Shown here: one piece after another, positions 27,017-33,904 of the stretch
Layout: each line of letters opens with the position of its first letter
Position numbering within the stretch: the stretch's first letter is position 1
DNA from: Fusobacterium mortiferum ATCC 9817
GTDB lineage: Bacteria; Fusobacteriota; Fusobacteriia; Fusobacteriales; Fusobacteriaceae
Direction of reading: 5' to 3'
Length of the DNA: 64,000 bases
Assembly (NCBI RefSeq): GCF_000158195.2
Contig: NZ_GL987993.1
Span: forward strand, 1-64,000
Notes under the pieces: model-generated
What the model was told of the DNA's origin: nothing
Databases searched by the model: none
Seen by the model: only the letters and a program-made list of their open reading frames with translations
Translations under genes and position numbers: made by a program

Positions 27017-27927
27017 TGATAAGAGATATAATTTCCAATGAAGAGGTAAAGGAGTTTTTTAGAAATGAATTAAAACTAAAAAAAGACTCTGGAACTTATC
27101 TCTTCTATGGGAGTGATATGAGCTTGCTTATGGAGTTTGCTCTACATTTTGCTAAAGGATTGTGCTGTGAAACTTTAGAGGGAGATTTTTGTGGGGAGTG
27201 TAATATCTGTAAGAGGATAGATAAGATGCTTTATAGTGATTTAGAGATACTAGATAATCCTGATGGATTAAAAGTTGATGAGATAAGAGAATTAGCTTAT
27301 AAATCATCTTCAAGTTCCTATGAGGGAAATAGGAAAATATTTATAATTAAAGATATAAGTAAGATGAAAAAGGAAGCTAGTAATGCACTTTTAAAGCTTA
27401 TAGAGGAGCCTAATAAGGGAAGCTTTTTTATTCTTTTAAATACAAATCTAAATATTCTACCTACTATAAAGTCTAGAAGTATTTTAGTGAAAGTGAAGAA
27501 AAGGACAGCTGAAGAGCTTGAAGTAGATAATTATACCTATACTTTTTTTAGAGGAAATAGCGAGGATATAGAAAAATATAAACTATTGGATATAGATTTA
27601 GAGAGTGGATATTCATATCAGGAGATAGGAAAAGCTATTAAGGGATATGAAGAAACCAAAGAGTTAGAGTATAAGATAAATATATATAAAGCTCTTAGAG
27701 ATTTTATAAATAATAGGGAGTATTTAAAGTTACATGAGAAGATATTTTTTGCTGAAGAGATAGTTAGAGCAACTTCAGATAGAAATATCTATAGGGAGAT
27801 AGTAAGTTATATAGTTGATATAATGGGTTATTTAAATGGTTTAGAGGAGAGACTTACTATGAAGAGTATGCTTAGATTTCCTATAAATATGAAGGTATTT
27901 TTTATCAATCTATTTTTAGAGTTATAA
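27016..27927 (+). CDS. holB: DNA polymerase III delta-prime-like subunit
   Basis: Clamp-loader family protein of 303 residues. It has a Cys cluster (CCETLEGDFCGECNICK, about residues 49-65) for zinc, the KVDEIRELA segment, KIFIIKDISKMKKEASNALLKLIEEP and a sensor-like TIKSRS. The P-loop is degenerate, as expected for delta-prime rather than DnaX. The ATG overlaps the mreB stop by one base. Last gene of the mutS2 operon, followed by a terminator. Confidence 0.88.
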   Translation: MIRDIISNEEVKEFFRNELKLKKDSGTYLFYGSDMSLLMEFALHFAKGLCCETLEGDFCGECNICKRIDKMLYSDLEILDNPDGLKVDEIRELAYKSSSSSYEGNRKIFIIKDISKMKKEASNALLKLIEEPNKGSFFILLNTNLNILPTIKSRSILVKVKKRTAEELEVDNYTYTFFRGNSEDIEKYKLLDIDLESGYSYQEIGKAIKGYEETKELEYKINIYKALRDFINNREYLKLHEKIFFAEEIVRATSDRNIYREIVSYIVDIMGYLNGLEERLTMKSMLRFPINMKVFFINLFLEL

Positions 27928-27976
27928 ATTAGAAAAGAGGCTATTGTAGTTTAATAAATTATAATTAAAGTAGAAA

Positions 27977-28014
27977 GGGCTGTTGCAAATTCTTAAATTG
28001 TAACAGCCCCTTTT
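27977..28014 (+). terminator. terminator of the mutS2-holB operon
   Basis: GGGCTGTTGCAA pairs with TTGTAACAGCCC (12 bp with one G-U) around a 9-nt loop, followed by CTTTT. Confidence 0.85.
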
Positions 28015-28131
28015 ATATCCCTAATAAATTTTTCAAATTAATACTTAGAAAGAAAATTTAAGAAAAAAATAATATATTAATATAAATTAAGCTATTTTAA
28101 AATAAATTATTATAATCTAAAATATTCTTAA

Positions 28132-28160
28132 TTGATTTATTGTGTAAAATAAGGTATTAT
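28132..28160 (+). promoter_or_regulatory. promoter of the Val-Asp-Phe-Cys tRNA cluster
   Basis: TTGATT and TATTAT separated by exactly 17 bp, with a start expected near 28167, just upstream of tRNA-Val. Confidence 0.65.
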
Positions 28161-28183
28161 ATCTAAGCACAGTAAAGAAATAT

Positions 28184-28259
28184 GGTCTCATAGCTCAGTT
28201 GGGAGAGCACCTGCCTTACAAGCAGGGGGTCACAGGTTCAAGTCCTGTTGAGACCACCA
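28184..28259 (+). tRNA. tRNA-Val (TAC)
   Basis: Acceptor GGTCTCA pairs with TGAGACC; the anticodon loop CTTACAA gives TAC. The 3' CCA is encoded. All arms are intact; 76 nt. Confidence 0.97.
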
Positions 28260-28264
28260 TTATT

Positions 28265-28341
28265 GGGGGTGTAGCTCAGTTGGTTAGAGCGCATGCCTGT
28301 CACGCATGAGGTCGCGAGTTCGACCCTCGTCACTCCCGCCA
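28265..28341 (+). tRNA. tRNA-Asp (GTC)
   Basis: Anticodon stem CATGC/GCATG surrounds CTGTCAC, giving GTC. The acceptor helix has one G-U pair; CCA is encoded; 77 nt. Confidence 0.97.
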
Positions 28342-28349
28342 TTATTCTT

Positions 28350-28425
28350 GCCCAGATAGCTCAGTCGGTAGAGCAGGGGACTGAAAATCCCCGTGTCGGT
28401 GGTTCGATTCCGCCTTTGGGCACCA
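28350..28425 (+). tRNA. tRNA-Phe (GAA)
   Basis: Anticodon stem GGGGA/TCCCC surrounds CTGAAAA, giving GAA. Acceptor begins GCCCAGA; CCA is encoded; 76 nt. Confidence 0.97.
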
Positions 28426-28444
28426 CTGACTAACAACTAAATAT

Positions 28445-28519
28445 GGCGACGTCGCCAAGCGGTAAGGCAGAGGTCTGCAAAATCTCCATTCACCAGTTCA
28501 AATCTGGTCGTCGCCTCCA
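28445..28519 (+). tRNA. tRNA-Cys (GCA)
   Basis: Acceptor GGCGACG pairs with CGTCGCC; the loop CTGCAAA gives GCA; discriminator T and an encoded CCA; 75 nt. Last gene of the cluster. Confidence 0.97.
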
Positions 28520-28528
28520 TATGTAAAT

Positions 28529-28553
28529 AACAACTCAAAAGAGTTGTTTTTTT
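28529..28553. terminator. terminator after the tRNA cluster and the HxlR gene
   Basis: AACAACTC pairs with GAGTTGTT around AAAA, followed by a T-run on the + strand. It touches the stop codon of the convergent HxlR gene and may also serve that gene. Confidence 0.85.
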
Positions 28554-28902
28554 ATTTACATTGAGGATTAGTAATTTCATAAATATCTCTATCTAAATTC
28601 TTTTCTCCCCACTCACATAAAAGGTTTAAAATATCAGATAGAGATTTTCCTTTTTCTGTAAGAGAGTATTCTACTTTAGGTGGCACTTCTGGATATATTT
28701 TTCTTTGAATTAAACCATCATTTTCTAACTCTCTTAACTGATTAGTAAGAGTTTTTTTAGAAATGCTACCTATAGCAGATAAAAGTTCATTAAATCTTTT
28801 CTTCTCATCTTCTAATAAAAAATATAGTATTAAAAGTTTATATTTTCCACCTATCAATTTTAGAGTAAAATCCATTTCACAACTTAATTTTATTTTTTCC
28901 AT
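28552..28902 (-). CDS. HxlR-family winged-helix regulator
   Basis: A 116-residue HxlR/MarR-like regulator. The pattern fits the family: a Cys near residue 8 (KLSCEMDFTLKLIGGKYKLLILYFL), the FNELLSAIGSISKKTLTNQLRELENDGLI recognition region, the PPKVEYSLTEKG wing and LCEWGEKN at the end. Cys8 could be a redox or electrophile sensor, as in YodB/HypR relatives. No divergent enzyme gene is adjacent, so its target is unclear. Confidence 0.9.
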   Translation of the reverse strand: MEKIKLSCEMDFTLKLIGGKYKLLILYFLLEDEKKRFNELLSAIGSISKKTLTNQLRELENDGLIQRKIYPEVPPKVEYSLTEKGKSLSDILNLLCEWGEKNLDRDIYEITNPQCK

Positions 28903-29020
28903 AAATATCTCCTAGATTAATTTTATTATTGATATTATACAATAAAATTTTCTTAATTTAAAAGAAGTTTGGAAAAGTATAAAATAATAGAAAGTTAATA
29001 TAAAAATACTTAAAGATAAA

Positions 29021-29073
29021 GAGTGGAGAGTTATTGTAACTTAAGAATTTACAATATTTTCTACTCTTTTTTA
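29021..29073 (+). terminator. orphan terminator upstream of the ATPase gene
   Basis: An 18-bp stem with G-U pairs and one bulge (arms 29021-29039 and 29049-29066) followed by TTTTTTT. No + strand gene lies directly before it. It could insulate the ATPase gene from tRNA read-through or mark a lost gene. Confidence 0.7.
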
Positions 29074-29094
29074 TTAGTTAATCAGTTATATAAA

Positions 29095-29173
29095 TAAGAA
29101 AACGTGAAAAAAGTTTGGAAAAATATATAAGAAAACGTGAAAAAATGATATAATAAAATATAAGAAAACGTGA
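29095..29173 (+). repeat. three operator-like direct repeats with 33-bp period
   Basis: TAAGAAAACGTGA occurs at 29095-29107, 29128-29140 and 29161-29173, always 33 bp apart. In the first two copies the match extends to 18 bp. The second copy covers the -35 region and the third lies just past the expected start of the promoter at 29146-29154. This looks like a cooperative operator. Confidence 0.85.
29146..29154 (+). promoter_or_regulatory. extended -10 promoter of the AAA/DUF4143 gene
   Basis: TGATATAAT is an extended -10 box between the second and third repeats, 43 bp before the ATG. No clear -35 box is present. Confidence 0.6.
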
Positions 29174-29196
29174 TTGTTATATTTTGAGGTGATAAC

Positions 29197-30546
29197 ATGC
29201 TTAAGAGAAAATTATATAATTCTCTACTTGAATGGAAAGAAAAATCTCAAGGAAAGTCAGCATTACTAATAGATGGGGCAAGAAGAATAGGAAAGAGCTA
29301 TCTTTGTGAAGAGTTTGGAAAAAATGAGTATAAGAGCTATCTAATTATTGATTTTGGAAATATTTCAAGAGAAATAGTTGATTTATTTGAAAATGAAAGT
29401 AGTAATCTAGATCTATTTTTTATAAAATTGTCAGCTTTTTATGGAGTACAACTTTTTAGAAGAGAAAGTTTAATTGTATTTGATGAAGTTCAACAGTTTC
29501 CTAAAGCAAGGCAATTGATAAAATATTTAGTGAAAGATGGTAGATATGATTATATAGAAACAGGATCTTTATTGTCACTTAAAAGAAATACAGAAAATAT
29601 AATACTTCCATCAGAAGAGAAACATATTCAAATGTATCCACTTGATTTTGAAGAGTTTTTATGGGCATTAGGAGATACTACAACCATTCCATTTTTAAAG
29701 ATGTGTTTTGATGAGAAAAAGCCGCTAGGGCAAGCACTACATAGAAAAGTAATGAATGATTTTAGACAGTATATTTTAGTTGGTGGAATGCCGCAAGCTG
29801 TAAATGAATATATTGCTACAAAAGATTTTGCTAATGTTGACGAGATAAAAAGAGATATTTTAACTTTATATAGAAATGATATTAGTAAATTTGCTAAAGG
29901 ATATGAGAATAAAGTAATATCTATTTTTGATGAGATTCAAAGTCAGCTATCTAAAAAAGAGAAGAAATATAAGTTGAGTTCTATATCAAAAGAGGCTAGA
30001 TATAGAGAGTATGAGGATTCTTTCATGTGGTTAAATGATGCTATGATTGTTAATCCTTGCTATAATTCAACTGATCCAAATGTAGGACTTAATCTGAATA
30101 GTGATTATTCAACTAGGAAATGTTACTTAATGGATACAGGACTTCTTGTTACTCAAACTTTTATGGATGGAAGTTATACTGATAATGAGATTTATAAAGC
30201 GATTCTCTTTAATAAATTGAATATAAATGAAGGAATGATTATGGAGAATATTGTAGCTCAAATATTAAGAACAAATGGGCATAAACTATTTTTTTATTCA
30301 AGGTATGATAAAGAAAATAAAGAAAATAATATGGAGCTGGATTTTCTTATAAAAGATAAGAAAAATATAAAAAAACTAGCAGTGATAGAGGTCAAATCCT
30401 CTACTTACAGACAACACTCTTCTCTTGATAAATTTAGAAAGAAATATAGTGAAAGAATAAATAACTCATATATTCTATACCAAAAAGATTTAATGGTAAA
30501 AGATGGAGTTATTCATTTGCCAATATATATGGGAATATTTCTATAA
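29197..30546 (+). CDS. AAA-family ATPase with DUF4143 domain
   Basis: A 449-residue protein of the AAA_14/DUF4143 type. Walker A is IDGARRIGKSYL near residues 24-35, Walker B LIVFDEVQQFPKA near 92, and a sensor ETGSLLS near 127. The middle holds GGMPQAVNEYI, which marks the DUF4143 part. The end has a restriction-fold pattern, MELDFLI then AVIEVKSS, consistent with a PD-(D/E)XK core. Biological role of the family is not established; such genes are widespread in accessory DNA. A ribosome site TGAGGTGA precedes the ATG. Monocistronic. Confidence 0.85.
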   Translation: MLKRKLYNSLLEWKEKSQGKSALLIDGARRIGKSYLCEEFGKNEYKSYLIIDFGNISREIVDLFENESSNLDLFFIKLSAFYGVQLFRRESLIVFDEVQQFPKARQLIKYLVKDGRYDYIETGSLLSLKRNTENIILPSEEKHIQMYPLDFEEFLWALGDTTTIPFLKMCFDEKKPLGQALHRKVMNDFRQYILVGGMPQAVNEYIATKDFANVDEIKRDILTLYRNDISKFAKGYENKVISIFDEIQSQLSKKEKKYKLSSISKEARYREYEDSFMWLNDAMIVNPCYNSTDPNVGLNLNSDYSTRKCYLMDTGLLVTQTFMDGSYTDNEIYKAILFNKLNINEGMIMENIVAQILRTNGHKLFFYSRYDKENKENNMELDFLIKDKKNIKKLAVIEVKSSTYRQHSSLDKFRKKYSERINNSYILYQKDLMVKDGVIHLPIYMGIFL

Positions 30547-30598
30547 AATTAGATGTAATAGAGAAGAATAGTCTAAAAAAAATCTTATAAATTAAAAG

Positions 30599-30640
30599 AG
30601 AGTAGATTTCAAAAATAGATTTGAAAGGCTACTCTTTTTT
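30599..30640 (+). terminator. terminator after the ATPase gene
   Basis: AGAGTAG pairs with CTACTCT, with further imperfect pairing inside (ATTTCAA / TTGAAAG), followed by a T-run. Confidence 0.8.
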
Positions 30641-30655
30641 ATTTTTTGTAAAAAT

Positions 30656-30695
30656 TGGAAGTGAGTGGTAGTGAGCAGTAGTAAGTTTTAGCTAG
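30656..30695 (+). repeat. four 10-bp phased repeats upstream of the initiator gene
   Basis: Consecutive 10-mers read TGGAAGTGAG, TGGTAGTGAG, CAGTAGTAAG and TTTTAGCTAG. They fit a degenerate NNGTAGTRAG unit on one face of the helix, like an iteron or operator array. A related array lies at 32546-32585. Confidence 0.7.
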
Positions 30696-30765
30696 TGGAA
30701 TTGTAGAAATAAAAATGATAATGTATATATACAGTAATAAAAAAATTATAGGGGGATTAATTATT

Positions 30766-31728
30766 ATGGAAAGACCAAGTTATTTTGCAGTGATACCAGC
30801 AAGTGTGAGATATGATGAGAGGCTTAAACCTTCAGAGAAAATTTTGTATGCAGAGATAACAGCTCTGATAAATATTAAAGGGTATTGCTATGCAACAAAT
30901 CAATATTTTTCAAAGTTATATGGAGTACATAAAAACTCTATAAGTATTTGGATAAATAATCTTATTAAGTGTGGGTACCTCAAGGTAAAGTATGTGATAA
31001 GAGAGATAGAGGGACAGAAGAGACAGGAGAGAAGAATATATGTTGTAAAGAGAAAGGAGATAAAAAAAGAAATAGAGACAATACAAGAAAAAATTGTTAG
31101 TGAAAGTGTAAAAGAGTACGAGGAAGATAGAATTTTGAAAGATGAGAAGAGTGAGGAAAAAGAGGAGTGTAAAGAAAAATTAGAGGAAATAGCACAAAAA
31201 AATTTAGGAGACTCTCAAAAAGATATTATAGAGGGTACCAATAAAAAGCTGGAGAAGATTAATACAAGTAGATTAGTACAAGAAGATTATATATTACACA
31301 CACACTCACAAAAAGAGAGTGAAAAATTTCCTGTGATAAGAGAGATTTTAGAAAAGTATAATCAAGTTGGATTACCTAGTTTTGAATTTCCCCCAGATAA
31401 CCATATAATTTTAAAAGCCTATGGAGAATTGGGAGCAAGTGGAGTTTTTAAAGCATTGGAGATAATGGGAGAATCAGAGTTTGTAAAAAATAATATGAGT
31501 GTTAATACAATTTTTAAACTGGAGAATTTGAAAAAAGCTCTCAATGGAAGTTTTAAAAATAGGGATAGTAGAGTGTATTTTGAGAGGGAAAAGAAGTGTG
31601 AAAAGAAAGAGGGTGAGAATGAGAAGAAAAGAGATAGAGAGTTAGAAGAGTTTTTAAATAGTAATCCTGATAATAGAGATGATATTCCTGAACTATTTAG
31701 TAGTGAAGAATTATTTGATAGAAATTAG
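30766..31728 (+). CDS. replication-initiator-like helix-turn-helix protein
   Basis: A 320-residue protein. The first 100 residues match the HTH_36 type found in phage and plasmid replication proteins: FAVIPASVRYDERLKPSEKILYAEI, then CYATNQYFSKLYGVHKNSISIWINNL and a basic strand. A long charged linker follows, and the C-terminal third (FPVIREILEKY onward) resembles DnaD/replisome organiser tails. The ATG at 30766 has AGGGGG 9 nt upstream; the upstream ATG at 30715 has none. Next comes a DnaC-like loader, the usual pairing of phage replication modules. Confidence 0.75.
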   Translation: MERPSYFAVIPASVRYDERLKPSEKILYAEITALINIKGYCYATNQYFSKLYGVHKNSISIWINNLIKCGYLKVKYVIREIEGQKRQERRIYVVKRKEIKKEIETIQEKIVSESVKEYEEDRILKDEKSEEKEECKEKLEEIAQKNLGDSQKDIIEGTNKKLEKINTSRLVQEDYILHTHSQKESEKFPVIREILEKYNQVGLPSFEFPPDNHIILKAYGELGASGVFKALEIMGESEFVKNNMSVNTIFKLENLKKALNGSFKNRDSRVYFEREKKCEKKEGENEKKRDRELEEFLNSNPDNRDDIPELFSSEELFDRN

Positions 31729-31738
31729 GAGGGAGAGT

Positions 31739-32545
31739 ATGAAGTGTCAATACTGCGGAAAAGAGTATGTAAAAAATGAGAGTGAAGGGATTGAGTATCT
31801 GCCAGAATTTATTAGAAAGCATATAGAGTATATTCCTAGTTGTGATTGTTTGGAAAAAATAAAAGAGAGAGAAAGAGAAGAAGAGATAAGAAAACAACAA
31901 GCTGAATCTATAAAAAATCGTGTTAAAAAATATAGGGATATCTCTGTAGTGGATAGTAAATTTTTAAAAAGTACCTTTGAAATAGCTGATATGAGTGAAA
32001 AATATATGAAGGTAGCTCTTCGTTATGCTAAAAGTTTTATGGAAAAGAAAATGGATATAGGGATAATATTTTATGGAGGAGTAGGAGTAGGGAAAACATT
32101 TGCTACTGCCTGTATAGCTAATTATCTAATGAGTAGAGGAAAGAGTGTATTTGTAATAAATCTGGGATTATATTTACTCAAGCTCACTAAAGAGTGGGGA
32201 CAAGGGGAGATGGAGTTGCTAAAAATTGTAGAAAATTGTGATTTATTGATAATAGATGATTTTGGAGTAGAAAAATCTCTTGAGGATAAAAATGCAAGTT
32301 GGAGAGCAGAGAAAATATATAATCTCATAGATAGTAGATATAGATGTGGAAAACCTTTAATTATCTCTACTAATTTGGAATTTGATGAAGATGAGGATAG
32401 ATGTGAGATAGCTAGAAGATTTTCTGCAAAAGGAAAGAATAGAATAAGGGATAGAATAGTTGAGATGTGTTACCCTATAAAAGTGGAAGGAAAAAGTCGT
32501 AGAAAAGTTAATAAACAAAGATTTTATGAGCTTTTAAAAGAATAA
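31739..32545 (+). CDS. DnaC-like helicase loader ATPase
   Basis: A 268-residue AAA+ protein of the DnaC/DnaI/IstB group. An N-terminal zinc-type motif, MKCQYCGKEY with later CDC, is typical of phage and DnaI-like loaders. Walker A is GGVGVGKT near residues 106-113 and Walker B LLIIDDFG near 165. A sensor-like STNLEFDE follows. AGGAGGGAG selects the ATG at 31739, 11 nt after the initiator gene. It is not beside an IS transposase, so IstB is unlikely. Confidence 0.85.
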   Translation: MKCQYCGKEYVKNESEGIEYLPEFIRKHIEYIPSCDCLEKIKEREREEEIRKQQAESIKNRVKKYRDISVVDSKFLKSTFEIADMSEKYMKVALRYAKSFMEKKMDIGIIFYGGVGVGKTFATACIANYLMSRGKSVFVINLGLYLLKLTKEWGQGEMELLKIVENCDLLIIDDFGVEKSLEDKNASWRAEKIYNLIDSRYRCGKPLIISTNLEFDEDEDRCEIARRFSAKGKNRIRDRIVEMCYPIKVEGKSRRKVNKQRFYELLKE

Positions 32546-32585
32546 ATAGAGTAAGTGGTAGTAAGTTGTAATAAGTCTTAGATAC
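32546..32585 (+). repeat. second array of 10-bp phased repeats
   Basis: Consecutive 10-mers read ATAGAGTAAG, TGGTAGTAAG, TTGTAATAAG and TCTTAGATAC. The array and following bases align with 30656-30716 at roughly three quarters identity by eye, so the initiator and loader genes are bracketed by related repeats. Confidence 0.7.
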
Positions 32586-32684
32586 TGGTATTGAGAAAAG
32601 AAAAATGTTACCATATGTGTAGGAATCATGATTACCTAATAAATCTAAAAAGTCAAAATTAAAAAATTAAAGGAGGAATGTAGT

Positions 32685-32984
32685 ATGTCAGTAGTAACAA
32701 CAGTTCAAAAGGAGATTGAGAGTCTAAAAAATTCTATAAAAAGGGAGAAGGCAATAGAGTCAAATATATTTGATATGACAGCAGTGATAGAACATATAGC
32801 AGAGTTGAAAGAAGCCTCAGAACCTATGGCAGAGGAAAGTCCATACGAATCATATGAGGAATGGCAAGCAGCAGCAGAAAAAGAGCTAAAAGGATATCAA
32901 AGCTCATTGGCAACAATAGCAGAGAACAAGGAGATATTAGTGGCATTGGAAACTTATATATCAGAGCATCCTGAAGGAGTTTAG
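32685..32984 (+). CDS. small acidic helical protein of unknown function
   Basis: A 99-residue acidic protein, mostly helical by composition, with coiled-coil-like N- and C-terminal thirds. No family recognised. AAAGGAGGAATG gives a very strong ribosome site. It lies between the replication genes and the endolysin, followed by a strong terminator, so it belongs to the island. Confidence 0.75.
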   Translation: MSVVTTVQKEIESLKNSIKREKAIESNIFDMTAVIEHIAELKEASEPMAEESPYESYEEWQAAAEKELKGYQSSLATIAENKEILVALETYISEHPEGV

Positions 32985-33015
32985 AAGTTATAAGAGTTAT
33001 TTAATGAGGTAAGGT

Positions 33016-33071
33016 AGGGAGAAATTACTTGAAGTGTAGAGCAAAACTCACTTAGGGAATTTCTCCCTTTT
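33016..33071 (+). terminator. terminator after the 99-residue gene
   Basis: A perfect 11-bp outer stem (AGGGAGAAATT / AATTTCTCCCT) with a small inner AGTG/CACT helix, then TTTT. It ends 17 nt before the endolysin start. Confidence 0.75.
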
Positions 33072-33088
33072 GTTATGTAGGAGGATAT

Positions 33089-33463
33089 ATGAATAAGGCA
33101 AGTGTAAGGAGTAAGAAAAAATTAGAGGGAGTAGATAGTAGGTTAGTACTGTTGGTAGGATATGCTTTGGCAATATCTCCAGTGGATTTTTTTGTAAATG
33201 AGGGGGTAAGAAGTGAGAAAAAACAAAAAGAGTACTATAAGCAGGGAAAAAGTAAATGTGATGGGGTAGTAAATAGAAGTAAACATCAAGATGGAAAAGC
33301 AATAGATGTGTATTATGTGGGCTGGGAGAGTGATGATAGTTTAACAGATGGCAGATGGTATATTTTAATAGAGAGCTTTAAAAAGGCTGGAAAGATGTTG
33401 GGATTAAAATTGAGGTTTGGATATGACTGGGGTTGGGACAACCCACATATAGAATTAAGGTAG
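33089..33463 (+). CDS. phage-type M15 peptidase (endolysin)
   Basis: A 124-residue zinc peptidase of the VanY/L-alanyl-D-glutamate endolysin kind. The zinc-site pattern is present: SKHQDGKAIDVYYVG supplies His and Asp, and GWDNPHIELR supplies the second His; NEGVRS resembles the catalytic Arg region. No signal peptide, so a holin would be needed for release. GTAGGAGG precedes the ATG. Small size and neighbours suggest a phage-derived lysis gene. A duplicated 3' end of a related gene lies 60 nt downstream. Confidence 0.88.
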   Translation: MNKASVRSKKKLEGVDSRLVLLVGYALAISPVDFFVNEGVRSEKKQKEYYKQGKSKCDGVVNRSKHQDGKAIDVYYVGWESDDSLTDGRWYILIESFKKAGKMLGLKLRFGYDWGWDNPHIELR

Positions 33464-33527
33464 CACAGAAGATAAACTTCTGTGTCTCAATAATCATAGT
33501 CGTTCTATAAGAACTCCTTGATTATTG
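33464..33527 (+). other. two hairpins downstream of the endolysin gene
   Basis: First hairpin: CACAGAAG / CTTCTGTG with a 5-nt loop, starting at the endolysin stop. Second: CAATAATCA / TGATTATTG with an inner GTTCT / AGAAC helix. No T-run follows either. Confidence 0.6.
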
Positions 33528-33567
33528 GAATTGGGGCTGGGATAATCCTCATATAGAGTTAAGGTAG
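33520..33567 (+). pseudogene. remnant of a second M15 endolysin C-terminus
   Basis: In frame this segment reads DYWNWGWDNPHIELR followed by a stop, nearly the same as the FGYDWGWDNPHIELR end of the intact endolysin. Several codons differ at third positions, so it is a diverged paralogue tail and not a recent copy. The rest of that gene is missing. Confidence 0.8.
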
Positions 33568-33569
33568 CA

Positions 33570-33597
33570 CAAAAAATAAAAAGACCCCGAAGGGTTT
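33570..33597 (-). terminator. terminator of the minus-strand small peptide gene
   Basis: On the minus strand ACCC-TTCG-GGGT forms a short stem with a stable UUCG tetraloop, followed by a T-rich run. It lies just after the 29-residue ORF. Confidence 0.65.
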
Positions 33598-33605
33598 GAG
33601 GAACA

Positions 33606-33695
33606 CTATCTGTTCTTATACCACCACCAAACAATGATAAGTAGAACAATGAAAGTTCCACCTTCAATAGAGTTGATGTTGATTGTGATGTACAT
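33606..33695 (-). CDS. 29-residue hydrophobic peptide, type I toxin-like
   Basis: A short minus-strand ORF in what is otherwise a 441-bp gene gap. It has a perfect AAGGAGG ribosome site 8 nt before the ATG. The peptide has a polar N-terminus, a hydrophobic core of about 13 residues (TFIVLLIIVWWWY) and a basic end (KNR). That layout is typical of membrane-acting type I toxins and of some phage lysis peptides. A terminator with a UUCG loop follows. The 5' leader carries a 15-bp inverted repeat whose 3' arm runs into the ribosome site. I know no named family that matches; the toxin role is inferred. Confidence 0.65.
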   Translation of the reverse strand: MYITININSIEGGTFIVLLIIVWWWYKNR

Positions 33696-33700
33696 ATAGT
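33673..33700 (+). promoter_or_regulatory. possible antisense RNA promoter
   Basis: TTGATG and TATAGT lie 16 bp apart on the + strand, inside the small peptide gene and facing its leader. The RNA would begin near 33707 and so start with the complement of the peptide's ribosome site. Boxes are imperfect. Confidence 0.35.
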
Positions 33701-33709
33701 GTACCTCCT

Positions 33710-33801
33710 TATAAATGGTATTCTACCTTGCTTAAGGGCAGAATAAAAGCCCCAATAAAAATTAGGGCTAATATTCTAAGCTTAATAATACCATTTATAA
33801 G
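33710..33801. repeat. 15-bp inverted repeat in the peptide gene leader
   Basis: CTTATAAATGGTATT (33710-33724) is perfectly complementary to AATACCATTTATAAG (33787-33801). Inside lies another 9-bp helix (AGCCCCAAT / ATTAGGGCT, one G-U). In the minus-strand mRNA the outer stem ends at the AAGGAGG site of the peptide gene and could hide it. Confidence 0.75.
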
Positions 33802-33904
33802 TCCCCAACAGAGTGTCAATCAAAGATTGACTTATGTAGCTCTATTAAGTAATTAGATTATAGCATAAAGTCAATAGAAAGTCAAAAAGGAGAGGAGGGA
33901 GAGA

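Noticed and set aside
29095-29173. Three equally spaced repeats considered as a CRISPR array
   Set aside because: Only 13-18 bp are conserved, there are three copies, the gaps are AT-rich promoter sequence and no cas genes are present.
28184-30600. Integration of the island at the tRNA-Cys gene
   Set aside because: No repeat of the tRNA 3' end and no integrase gene were found downstream, so no attachment site can be supported.
31739-32545. IstB-type transposition helper
   Set aside because: No transposase or insertion sequence ends are adjacent; the zinc motif and the initiator gene upstream fit a DnaC/DnaI-like loader better.
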